Positions 18,568 through 25,846 of a stretch of 42,355 nucleotides of DNA are shown here, in pieces. The notes beneath the pieces are model-generated. The model had not been told where the DNA came from, ran no database searches, and saw only the letters and a list, made by a program, of their open reading frames with translations. Where the stretch lies: positions 1 to 42,355 of the forward strand of contig CAJCHN010000093.1 of NCBI GenBank assembly GCA_903970285.1. Direction: 5' to 3'. Origin of the DNA: Rhodanobacteraceae bacterium. GTDB lineage: Bacteria; Acidobacteriota; Terriglobia; Terriglobales; Acidobacteriaceae. The position numbers and the translations under genes are program-made. Position 1 is the stretch's first letter, and every line of letters begins with the position of its first letter.

Positions 18568-19131
18568 ATGGGTATGAAGCGAGGACGAATCACTTCTTTC
18601 CTGGACCGGCAGCAGATCTTCTCTTCCCGGTCCACAGATCTCCTCCGTGCGATCACGATCCGGGTTGCGCTCATCGCGACCATCTTCGGGTGCACGGCCA
18701 GCGCCATCGCCGGCGATCACGGCAACGGAGCATCGGGCGCATCCCCGGTCGCCCGCCTCCGGCAGTGGTTCCAGACCGGCCAGGCCTCCTGGTATGGGCT
18801 CCACTTCCAGGGCCGCAAGACCGCAACCGGCGAGAAGTACGATATGAACGCCCTCACCTGCGCTCACCGCAGCCTTCCCCTGGGGAGCTGGATCCGCGTG
18901 ACCAACCTGCGCAACCGCAAGACCGTCCTGGTGCGCGTGAACGATCGCGGACCCAACGCGGACAACCGGATCGTCGATCTCTCCTACGCAGCGGCCAACG
19001 CGGTCGGACTCCACGGCACCGGCAAGGTCAAGCTGGAGCCGGTGACCAACGACGAGATCGCCAGCTTCCTGCTCGCGCAGGTTCCCGCGAATCCCATCCT
19101 CGATCTGCAGCATCTTCTGCCATCCAGGTAG
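18568..19131 (+). CDS. RlpA-like septal ring / lytic transglycosylase family protein
   Basis: About 187 residues. A hydrophobic stretch at roughly 28-48 (VALIATIFGCTASAIAG) looks like a signal sequence preceded by a long basic n-region. The double-psi beta-barrel follows: GQASWYGLHFQGRKTATGE, LTCAHRSLPLGSWIRVTNL and VRVNDRGPNADNRIVDLS. RlpA proteins bind septal peptidoglycan and in some species cleave denuded glycan strands. It lacks the SPOR domain found in many RlpA proteins, so it is a minimal version. Start choice is uncertain: the frame extends to a GTG at 18463, but that would lengthen the region before the signal sequence. Confidence 0.85.
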   Translation: MGMKRGRITSFLDRQQIFSSRSTDLLRAITIRVALIATIFGCTASAIAGDHGNGASGASPVARLRQWFQTGQASWYGLHFQGRKTATGEKYDMNALTCAHRSLPLGSWIRVTNLRNRKTVLVRVNDRGPNADNRIVDLSYAAANAVGLHGTGKVKLEPVTNDEIASFLLAQVPANPILDLQHLLPSR

Positions 19132-19208
19132 CCACGCCGTTCCGTTCCGGCCGGCGCTGAAGAAATACTTTAAAGCGGGTACACTCCTCGGTAGGGATCA
19201 ACCCGCCC

Positions 19209-19958
19209 ATGAGTTCGCCGGCCTCCATCCCGCCGACCCAAAGCCTCGCCACTGCGCGCGACCGCCTGATCGTTGCGCTTGACTTCCCCACCGCGCCCGC
19301 CGCGCTCGACCTGGTGGCTCGCCTGGAAGGCCGCGCTTTGTGGTTCAAAGTCGGGCTTGAGCTTTACCTCGCCACCGGACCTTCAATCATCGAGATTCTG
19401 CGCGCCCGCGGCTTTCATGTCTTCGTGGATCTCAAGCTGCATGACATTCCCAACACGGTCGCCGGCGCTGTGCGCTCGCTTGCCTCCTTCGGAGCGTCGC
19501 TGCTGACCGTTCACGCCGCCGGCGGCCGACCCATGCTGCTCGCCGCGGCCGAAGCTGCAGCCCGCAACCCGGACGGCCCGGAGCTGCTCGCCGTCACCGT
19601 GCTCACCAGCATGGATGCCCAGCAGCTTGCCGAGACCGGCGTGCCCAACACTCCGGCATCGCAGGTGATGCGTCTGGCCAAGCTGGCGCACGCCGCAGGA
19701 GTCTCCGGGATGGTCTGCTCGCCGCAGGAGTGCGCTCACCTGCGCGCTTACCTCGGTCCTTACCGGCTGCTCGTCGTCCCCGCCATCCGCCCGGCAGGCT
19801 CGCCCGCCGACGATCAAAGCCGCACCGCCACACCCGCCCATGCCCTGCATGACGGTGCGTCCCTGCTGGTGGTCGGCCGGCCCATTACCCGCGCGCCCAA
19901 CCCCGCCGCCGTCGTCGACTCGATCCTTGCGGAGATGGAGCACTCGCTTCCCGTCTAA
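19209..19958 (+). CDS. pyrF: Orotidine 5'-phosphate decarboxylase
   Basis: 249 residues, TIM barrel. IVALDFP opens strand 1, WFKVGLELY follows, then VFVDLKLHDIPNTV carries the DxKxxD catalytic array (Asp74, Lys76, Asp79). Phosphate-binding motifs VPAIRPAGSPADDQ and LLVVGRPIT complete the family pattern. It converts OMP to UMP in pyrimidine synthesis. The start is preceded by TAGGGATCA about twelve bases upstream. No other pyrimidine gene is nearby. It is followed 80 bp later by the phosphatase gene in the same direction. Confidence 0.96.
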   Translation: MSSPASIPPTQSLATARDRLIVALDFPTAPAALDLVARLEGRALWFKVGLELYLATGPSIIEILRARGFHVFVDLKLHDIPNTVAGAVRSLASFGASLLTVHAAGGRPMLLAAAEAAARNPDGPELLAVTVLTSMDAQQLAETGVPNTPASQVMRLAKLAHAAGVSGMVCSPQECAHLRAYLGPYRLLVVPAIRPAGSPADDQSRTATPAHALHDGASLLVVGRPITRAPNPAAVVDSILAEMEHSLPV

Positions 19959-20038
19959 GTGCCTGGCGCTCGTCCGGAATCTTGCGGCGAGAGGTTGCGT
20001 GTTTTCAGCAGGCGGAAAACTTGCATTAAAGTAGCGGG

Positions 20039-20866
20039 ATGAGTCTTCGCCTGCTCCGCCCGCTCTCGTTCCTCGCCTTTCTTTGCCTGCTGGCTGAAAC
20101 CGCCGCCGCCCAGGCCGGCCCACCTGCATGCGCCGTGCAGCAGCCAGCCTCGCCCGCATCTTCCGCCGCCAGGCCGCCGGCCCGGCCTACGGCAGACCAG
20201 ATCAGGGCCACTGCCGAAGCTGGCGCCGCCGACAGCTCTGTCCTCCTGGCTGCGGAGCCACTCGACAACTTTGGCGTTGCCCGTTACCGGCTGGAAGATT
20301 ACGCGGAGTGCACCGGCAGCAGCGGATGCTACTGGGCAGACGTCCATGCGCAGGCGGCCCGCGCGGAGGCAGCGCTGAACACCGCGCTGGCGGGCCGGAA
20401 GCCCGGCGACCGGCTGGCGCTGGTGCTCGATATCGACGAGACTTCCCTCTCCTCTTACTGCGAGATGCGGCGCGAGGACTACGGCTACATCAAGCCGATG
20501 TTTGAAGCCTGGATCGTCAGTCCGGAAGCCTCTATCCCGCTGCCGGGAACGCTGAAGCTGTTCCGTGCAGCCCGTGCCGCGGGCGTCGATGTCTTCTTCA
20601 TCACCGGGCGGCCTGCGTCCCAGAGAGCCGCAACCGCTGCCAACCTGAAGGCGGCCGGGTACGAGGGCTGGACCGATCTCCGGCTGCGCGAGGGCGCTGA
20701 GCTCACCCTCCCCACCACCGCATACAAATCGCTGGAACGGCAGAAGATTGTCGCCGCCGGCTATCGGCTGCTGATGAATGTCGGCGATCAATGGACCGAT
20801 CTCAACGGCTCCCCGCGCGCGGAGATCAACGTGAAACTCCCAAATCCGTTCTACTATCTGCCGTAG
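20039..20866 (+). CDS. Secreted HAD acid phosphatase (class B / plant acid phosphatase-like)
   Basis: 275 residues. An N-terminal signal peptide (LRPLSFLAFLCLLAETAAAQA) is followed by a Pro/Ala-rich linker. The HAD core begins at ALVLDIDETSLSS (Asp131 nucleophile, Asp133). VFFITGRPASQRAAT is motif II, TAYKSLERQKI supplies the motif III Lys, and LLMNVGDQWTDLNG is motif IV. The family removes phosphate from diverse monoesters outside the cytoplasm. The C-terminus, NPFYYLP, is typical. The ribosome site is weak. The final codons are part of a 16-bp tandem duplication. Confidence 0.88.
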   Translation: MSLRLLRPLSFLAFLCLLAETAAAQAGPPACAVQQPASPASSAARPPARPTADQIRATAEAGAADSSVLLAAEPLDNFGVARYRLEDYAECTGSSGCYWADVHAQAARAEAALNTALAGRKPGDRLALVLDIDETSLSSYCEMRREDYGYIKPMFEAWIVSPEASIPLPGTLKLFRAARAAGVDVFFITGRPASQRAATAANLKAAGYEGWTDLRLREGAELTLPTTAYKSLERQKIVAAGYRLLMNVGDQWTDLNGSPRAEINVKLPNPFYYLP

Positions 20867-20886
20867 CCGGTATCTGCCGTAGCCGG
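20855..20886. repeat. 16-bp perfect tandem duplication spanning a stop codon
   Basis: TATCTGCCGTAGCCGG is present at 20855-20870 and 20871-20886. The first copy contains the last codons and TAG stop of the phosphatase gene; the second repeats them in the 3' flank. Confidence 0.95.
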
Positions 20887-20913
20887 GCTCCCCGTATCCC
20901 GGCCGCGGCTGGC

Positions 20914-21888
20914 TCAGCGTTTTCCCGCCGCCCGGTGCGTCACCGTCACATCGCTCAGGCGCAGCGCCAGACTCTTGGCCGCGCCGCCGCCGCGCAGAAA
21001 CTCACCGAGCGGAACCTCTTTCACACGATAGCCGCGCGCACGCAGCTTCCAGGCGACCGAGTTTTCCCGCCTGCCGACACCCGTCTCGTGCATCACCACA
21101 TGCTCGCCGGCGTTGATCAGGTTGCACGCGAAGTGCGCGGCCTCCGCCTCCGAAGCCTCGATCCGCATCTCCGGCGCATAGGCTCCCGCAATCTCTTCGA
21201 GCGACCCCGCGTCGAAGGCGCCCGGAAAGTACACGCAATGCCCTCCACTCAACGGGGCAAAGCAGGTATCCAGGTGGTAGAACCGTGGGTCCACCAGGTG
21301 CAGCGACGTCACCGGAGCGTGCCACGCGTCGGCCACATGGCGATGGCTGTAGCGGCAGGTTCGCGCCCCGTGGGCAGCCCATATGCGCTGTGCATCCGGG
21401 CTGAACAGCGCATCGCCCTCACCCTCGAACGCCGTCTCCCGCGGCGTCTCCCAGACCACGAACCCGGCATCCTGCAGCCACTGCCGCAGATGCTCCTCTT
21501 CGGGCTGGCGCTCGGCATGCGCAAAGCTTGCCAGCGCCGCCACGCCGAAGTTCACCACCGCACCGTGCGCCACAAACGTCATATCCGGAGCGCCCTCGCG
21601 CGGGTGCAGCAGCTTCACATCCGCGATCTCCTGCAGCGCCGCATACAGCCCGCGCCACTCGGCGAAGGCCTGGTCGCGCGTCGGACGATGCAGGTTCCCC
21701 GCCATCCAAGGATTGATCACGTAGCCCACGTCGTACCACTCGGGCGAGCACATCAGGAACGTCGCCCGCTCAAAATGCGTCGAGGGCTGCGCTGGCTGCG
21801 CAACCCCCGTCTTGCCCTCTGCCACATCCACCGCCTTTGCCACAAAAACCTCACTTCCGCCAAGGAGTCTGCTCTGCGCAGGCGACAC
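20914..21888 (-). CDS. Amidinohydrolase (DDAH/arginine deiminase superfamily) with catalytic Cys replaced by Ser
   Basis: 324 residues, GTG start. Superfamily features: FLMCSPEWYDVGYVINPWM near the N-terminus, ETAFEGEGDAL for substrate binding, and FYHLDTCFAPL with the catalytic His. The C-terminal segment EFLRGGGAAKSLALRLSD lines up with the G-G-G-x-x-C-x-x-L segment holding the cysteine nucleophile. Here that position is Ser306, codon AGT on nt 20973-20971. The superfamily hydrolyses or transfers amidino groups of arginine, methylarginine or citrulline through a Cys thiouronium intermediate. With Ser the protein may be inactive, altered or non-catalytic. Everything else looks intact, with no frameshift. 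The gene follows a terminator and stands alone. Confidence 0.85.
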   Translation of the reverse strand: MSPAQSRLLGGSEVFVAKAVDVAEGKTGVAQPAQPSTHFERATFLMCSPEWYDVGYVINPWMAGNLHRPTRDQAFAEWRGLYAALQEIADVKLLHPREGAPDMTFVAHGAVVNFGVAALASFAHAERQPEEEHLRQWLQDAGFVVWETPRETAFEGEGDALFSPDAQRIWAAHGARTCRYSHRHVADAWHAPVTSLHLVDPRFYHLDTCFAPLSGGHCVYFPGAFDAGSLEEIAGAYAPEMRIEASEAEAAHFACNLINAGEHVVMHETGVGRRENSVAWKLRARGYRVKEVPLGEFLRGGGAAKSLALRLSDVTVTHRAAGKR

Positions 21889-21946
21889 TCGTCAACCCCA
21901 CGAACGGCGCGGGACAGTACCTCGGCGTACACCTCGCCGCAGGCAG

Positions 21947-21978
21947 AAAAAAGAGAGCCGCAATGGCTCCCCTTTTTT
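21947..21978 (-). terminator. Terminator-like hairpin after the zinc-ribbon gene
   Basis: GAGCC (21955-21959) and GGCTC (21965-21969) form a short stem with a five-base loop. On the minus strand it is followed by a T-run (plus-strand A-run 21947-21952), 19 bp after the zinc-ribbon stop. A T-run also follows on the plus strand (21973-21978), so it could work in both directions. Confidence 0.75.
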
Positions 21979-21996
21979 CCCGCAGCCGTCTTGCTT

Positions 21997-22176
21997 CTAG
22001 AGCTTTTCGAAAAAATCGCAGGCTGAGCACGAGATGTACACGCCGCCGGGAATTCCGCGCTCGCGGTCCTTCACCCGCTTCACAATCCGTGTCGGCTTGG
22101 AGCACTTCGGACAATCCGTGCTCTTGTTGGTATCCATGACCTTCGCCCGGTCACCTGTCTTGGCAATCTTCGCCAT
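21997..22176 (-). CDS. Small zinc-ribbon protein
   Basis: 59 residues from the ATG at 22176, which has GGGAGAG seven bases upstream. A longer in-frame start at 22290 adds unlikely sequence. Two CxxC pairs (Cys22/Cys25 in DCPKCSK and Cys50/Cys53 in ISCSACDF) should bind one zinc ion. The N-terminal half is basic (KIAKTGDRAKV, IVKRVKDRERG). The layout resembles the zinc ribbons of topoisomerase C-termini and small nucleic-acid-binding proteins. Function is unknown; nucleic-acid binding is a guess from fold and charge. Confidence 0.8.
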   Translation of the reverse strand: MAKIAKTGDRAKVMDTNKSTDCPKCSKPTRIVKRVKDRERGIPGGVYISCSACDFFEKL

Positions 22177-22334
22177 GGTTCGCTCTCCCTGTTCCCTGCT
22201 GATGTGGCCCGCATGCGTCTGTTGCGGCGTGAAAGCGACCGCCGCTCCGTGCCCCAAGGCACAGCTTCCGCGTGGAGGAGCCCAACCCACAGTTTACAGG
22301 AAAAACGCTCTGCTTCCGCCCTGGAGAGCTCGGC

Positions 22335-23558
22335 TTAGTTCGGATGCGGCGCAGAAGCGGGAGAACCTGGCGTCGCAGTGGCGGTATCGCCCGTTGCCGT
22401 ACTTCCAGCCGGCGCAGCCGCGTTTCCTGCCGCACCAGCCGCATCTCCTGCCGGCGCAGCCGTGTCTCCCGTGGGCGGCACGGGCGCCGGCTTCTTGTCC
22501 ACCGGATACTGCACCTTTCCGTTCGAAGCAGCGCCCCGACCCGCGTCCGGAAACGTCTCCCCCGGCTTCTTCAGGCTTGGCGCACCCTTCTGTACCGCTA
22601 CATCCCCCACTTCATCGCCCTGCATCACCGTCCGCGTGGGCTTCGGAGGCAGATAGCCAGCCAGCTCATCCTGGTCGTGAATCTCGATCGGCTTGCCCAT
22701 CGCGGCGATCTTCACCATGCTCACCCGGTCGCCTTCAAACCGCACGAACTTCACGGTCTGTGGCTGATGGCCGTAGATCCACTCCTCGTAGCGGCCGTCC
22801 GCGTCGGTCTCCCGCACCTTGTGTTCGGGTGGTCCGACCGCCGCCAGCACCATCTGCCGGTTCATCCCAACCATCACCACGTGGGTGGCGATCGCCTGCT
22901 TCACCGGCGCCGGCAGGGTGTCCGCATACGCCTCCACCCCCGACTTGACGCTGAAGTCGACCAGCGGGTACAGCAGCGCCTTCACCTCTGGCGCCGAGAC
23001 CTCGGGCACGCCGCCTTCAAACACTAGCGTCACCCGGCATCCCGTGGGAGTCGCCCCGTCCAGCAGGTTTCCTCCGGCCGTCGTGCCGCCGGTTGCGCCG
23101 CCCACCCCGATCTGCACATGGCGCAGAAAACGGTGTTTCACATAGGGGCCGCCGTTCAGGTCGATCAGGATCCGGTCGCCCTTCACCTCGAGCGCCGACA
23201 CCACGATGCGGTCTCCTACTCCAGCCGCCTGCCCCTTTTCGTAGACCAGCTTCTTGTATGCGTCCGCACCCGGAGTCAAAACCCCATTCGCCTGCAATGT
23301 CACAATCCCGCCTAAAGGCAGCACCCGGTGCGCGAAGCCCTGCTCCGCCTCCAGGTCGCGGATCAACTCGCGCCGTCCACGCTCCGTCATCCGCGCATCC
23401 GGCAGGTCCACCCGCGTGGGACGGAAGTCGGTGTTGATGTCCGCGGTCGCGCTCTTTTCGCCCACCACAAAGACCTGCGCTGCAACCGGCATCACCGCCA
23501 TACCGGCCCACAGTACACCCAAACCCAACGTGCCCCGTTGATTGCGTCTCCAGGCCAT
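22335..23558 (-). CDS. Exported hypothetical protein with Ala/Pro/Gly-rich tail
   Basis: 407 residues, not recognised as a named family. A signal peptide (about residues 1-27, ending VAAQ) precedes a globular part to about residue 300 with TERGRRELIRDLEAEQGFAHR, ALEVKGDRILIDLNGGPY and MVLAAVGPPEHKVRE. The last of these, followed by DGRYEEWIYG, resembles the short motif of SmpA/OmlA-like and DUF2845-like domains. The last 60 residues are low complexity (Ala, Pro, Gly, Thr) with repeated GDTA and AAPAG strings, and end near HPN. It is probably periplasmic or outer-membrane associated. It precedes the zinc-ribbon gene on the same strand. Confidence 0.8.
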   Translation of the reverse strand: MAWRRNQRGTLGLGVLWAGMAVMPVAAQVFVVGEKSATADINTDFRPTRVDLPDARMTERGRRELIRDLEAEQGFAHRVLPLGGIVTLQANGVLTPGADAYKKLVYEKGQAAGVGDRIVVSALEVKGDRILIDLNGGPYVKHRFLRHVQIGVGGATGGTTAGGNLLDGATPTGCRVTLVFEGGVPEVSAPEVKALLYPLVDFSVKSGVEAYADTLPAPVKQAIATHVVMVGMNRQMVLAAVGPPEHKVRETDADGRYEEWIYGHQPQTVKFVRFEGDRVSMVKIAAMGKPIEIHDQDELAGYLPPKPTRTVMQGDEVGDVAVQKGAPSLKKPGETFPDAGRGAASNGKVQYPVDKKPAPVPPTGDTAAPAGDAAGAAGNAAAPAGSTATGDTATATPGSPASAPHPN

Positions 23559-23724
23559 TGCGTTGCACCCTCAGATGCAAAGAGCGTGCACCCTTTTGCC
23601 AGGATTTGCAAGTCCACAGAAGATTCCACGATAAGACATGGCGACGGGATGAAACTCCTGCACCCCGATCCGTCGGCCAGCGGAAGCACGCGCGAACCGG
23701 TATGAGTCACGGGGTGACCTGCTC

Positions 23725-23781
23725 TGCCAGCAAGAGTGCTCTATGCCAGAAAGAGAGCTATATGCCAGGAAGAAGCCTTTA
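23725..23781. repeat. 19-bp direct repeat, three imperfect copies
   Basis: TGCCAG starts at 23725, 23744 and 23763, exactly 19 bp apart each time, and each is followed by a base and then AAGA. Copies 1 and 2 continue with G-rich then CT.TA endings; copy 3 diverges at its end. The block lies just after the 3' end of the CPBP protease gene and about 170 bp before the exported hypothetical gene, both on the minus strand. It could be a binding-site array or simple duplication. Confidence 0.7.
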
Positions 23782-23786
23782 ACGGT

Positions 23787-24845
23787 CTATCGTTCGGGAA
23801 GCGGCCGGTCGACGTCCTCGCGCGCTTCGGCCGCAGCAAAACCCTGCGGAGTCGCCGGCAGAATCTGCACCAGCGGCGGCGGCGGCGGAGGCGAGGCCAG
23901 CCGCTCCATTGCCACATGCGCCGGCGGCGGAGCTACTGTCACTTCATAGCCCGCGGGCACGATCTCCGGCAGCGTGTATGCCCAGGCCCAGTCGCGCGTG
24001 AGCCGGTAGAGCACGACCAGCCCGATCAGCATCACCACCATCGTGAGCAACGCCGCGTCCAGACCGAACGCGCCCCCGCTCAACCAGCGCGGTCCACTAG
24101 TGTACGCGTCCACCAGAGCGCCAAAGTCGCTGCGGCCAACGATCGGCAGGCCCAGCACCACCGCCATCACCGCGCGATAGCTGAAGTGCAGGCCCCAACC
24201 CAGCCACAGCGCGTGAGTTCGCAGATACGCCATGGCCAGCACCGCCCCGAAAAGCGCGCCATCCAGCAGCGCCCCGCCCAGGTTCAGCGGCGGGTTCGCG
24301 TAGACCAGCACCGCGGCAAAGAGAAGCGACATCAGCACCGCGGCCCAGGCCGGCGACAGCGCCGACATCAAGCGCTGGAAAGGATATCCACGAAAGATCG
24401 TCTCTTCGGCCAGTGAGACCACCAGCAGCGTTCCCAGCGCCGAAGCGATCGCCGGCGCCACCCCCGGCCCACGGCTCCACTGCCCATGCAGGTGCCCCGA
24501 GAGCGAGACCGGCAGCACCGCCGCCAGGCACAGCCCCCACCCCACCGCCACGCCCGTTCCCCATTCGCGCCCGGCGGTGTTGCGTCGCGGCAGCGGCAGC
24601 GCCTCGCCGCGCGTCTTGCCCCGCATCGCAATCCGATCCAGCACCTGGAAGCCCAGCACCGCCAGGAAAAGGAGAAACAGGCTTTCCAGCAGCGTCTGCC
24701 CATAGCTCAGGCGCAGGCGCCCGCTGATCCCCGCCGCCGCGCGCCCGGCGATCACGCTCGCCGTCGCCGCCCAGAGCATCGCCGTGGCAAACAGCGACAG
24801 CTCCAGCCCGCGGGAAACCCGGTCGCCGCCCGCCGTGTTCGTCAT
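23787..24845 (-). CDS. CPBP family intramembrane metalloprotease
   Basis: About 352 residues from the ATG at 24845; a GTG at 24860 is an alternative start. Several transmembrane helices are visible. The CPBP (Abi) core contains LAEETIFRGYPFQRL (Glu147, Glu148, Arg152) and a later YLRTHALWLGWGLHFSYRA with the conserved His. These residues bind the metal in Rce1-type proteases. The C-terminal tail is a Pro-rich cytoplasmic or periplasmic extension (VAPPPAHVAM, SPPPPPPL). Substrates are unknown. Members act in CAAX-like processing, bacteriocin self-immunity or stress response. The gene begins 72 bp after accA ends, on the same strand. Confidence 0.88.
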   Translation of the reverse strand: MTNTAGGDRVSRGLELSLFATAMLWAATASVIAGRAAAGISGRLRLSYGQTLLESLFLLFLAVLGFQVLDRIAMRGKTRGEALPLPRRNTAGREWGTGVAVGWGLCLAAVLPVSLSGHLHGQWSRGPGVAPAIASALGTLLVVSLAEETIFRGYPFQRLMSALSPAWAAVLMSLLFAAVLVYANPPLNLGGALLDGALFGAVLAMAYLRTHALWLGWGLHFSYRAVMAVVLGLPIVGRSDFGALVDAYTSGPRWLSGGAFGLDAALLTMVVMLIGLVVLYRLTRDWAWAYTLPEIVPAGYEVTVAPPPAHVAMERLASPPPPPPLVQILPATPQGFAAAEAREDVDRPLPER

Positions 24846-24916
24846 CTCTGCCAAACCCACCCTGCCTCGAAGCCAAGCGTATCGGCTGAACCCGTCCCGC
24901 TGAACCGGTGTCCGTG

Positions 24917-25789
24917 CTAAACCGTCTGATAGAACTGCGCCATGTTGCGGAACTTGTCGTACCGCTGCTGCAACAGATCGTCGAGCGGAAGCTTCTTGAG
25001 CTCGTTGATGTGCTTGCGCAGCTTGCTGTTCACCAGGCTGAACGCCTCGCCGGGATCGGCCTGGCTGCCGCCCTCCGGCTCGCGGATCACATCATCCACG
25101 CAGCCCAGTTCCAGCGTGTCCTTTGCCGTGTAGCGCAGCGCCGCCGCCGCCTGCCGCTTGCGCGTCGCATCCTTCCAGCTGATCGCCGCGCATCCCTCCG
25201 GCGGAATGACCGAGTAGATCGCGTTCTCCAGCATCAGCACGCGATCCGCGACCGCCAGCGCCAGCGCTCCGCCGGAGCCGCCCTCGCCGGTAATGGTGGC
25301 GATCGTCGGCACCCGCAGCTGCGACATCTCGAACAGGTTGCGCGCAATCGCCTCGCCCTGCCCGCGCTCCTCTGCGTCGATCCCCGGCCACGCTCCGGTC
25401 ACATCAATAAACGTAAACACCGGCCGGGCGAACTTCTCCGCGATTTTCATCGCCCGCAGCGCCTTCCGGTAGCCCTCCGGATTGGGCTGTCCGAACCGCC
25501 GCGAAACCCGCTCCTTCAGGGTCCGGCCCTTCAAATTGCCGATCACCATCACCGCGTCGCCATGAAACCGCGCCATCCCGCACGTCATCGCCGCGTCATC
25601 GCCAAACGCACGGTCGCCGTGGATCTCGCTGAATTCGGTAAACAGTGCGTCGATGTAGTCCATCGGATACGGTCGTGCGGGATCGCGAGCCAGTTCTGTC
25701 CTTACCCAGGCCTCGGGAATCACCGTTCCCGCCGCCTGCACCTGTCCCAGCTTCCCCGACTCCAGCTTGCCTGCCTCTTGTTCTGCCAT
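24917..25789 (-). CDS. accA: Acetyl-CoA carboxylase carboxyltransferase subunit alpha
   Basis: About 290 residues from the ATG at 25789, a little short of the usual 315-325 because the N-terminal helical segment is reduced. Seen: RPYPMDYIDALFTEF, FGQPNPEGYRKALR, FIDVTGAWPGIDAEERGQGE and the oxyanion region TGEGGSGGALALAVAD, then SVIPPEGCAAISWKD. The subunit transfers the carboxyl group from biotin to acetyl-CoA, giving malonyl-CoA for fatty-acid synthesis. accD, accB and accC are not in the window. A start at 25831 would add 14 residues of no family likeness. Confidence 0.95.
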   Translation of the reverse strand: MAEQEAGKLESGKLGQVQAAGTVIPEAWVRTELARDPARPYPMDYIDALFTEFSEIHGDRAFGDDAAMTCGMARFHGDAVMVIGNLKGRTLKERVSRRFGQPNPEGYRKALRAMKIAEKFARPVFTFIDVTGAWPGIDAEERGQGEAIARNLFEMSQLRVPTIATITGEGGSGGALALAVADRVLMLENAIYSVIPPEGCAAISWKDATRKRQAAAALRYTAKDTLELGCVDDVIREPEGGSQADPGEAFSLVNSKLRKHINELKKLPLDDLLQQRYDKFRNMAQFYQTV

Positions 25790-25846
25790 CCCCCCGATTG
25801 TATCGGACTCGGACGCCGTATCAGGACGCAAAGCGGCGATCGAACT

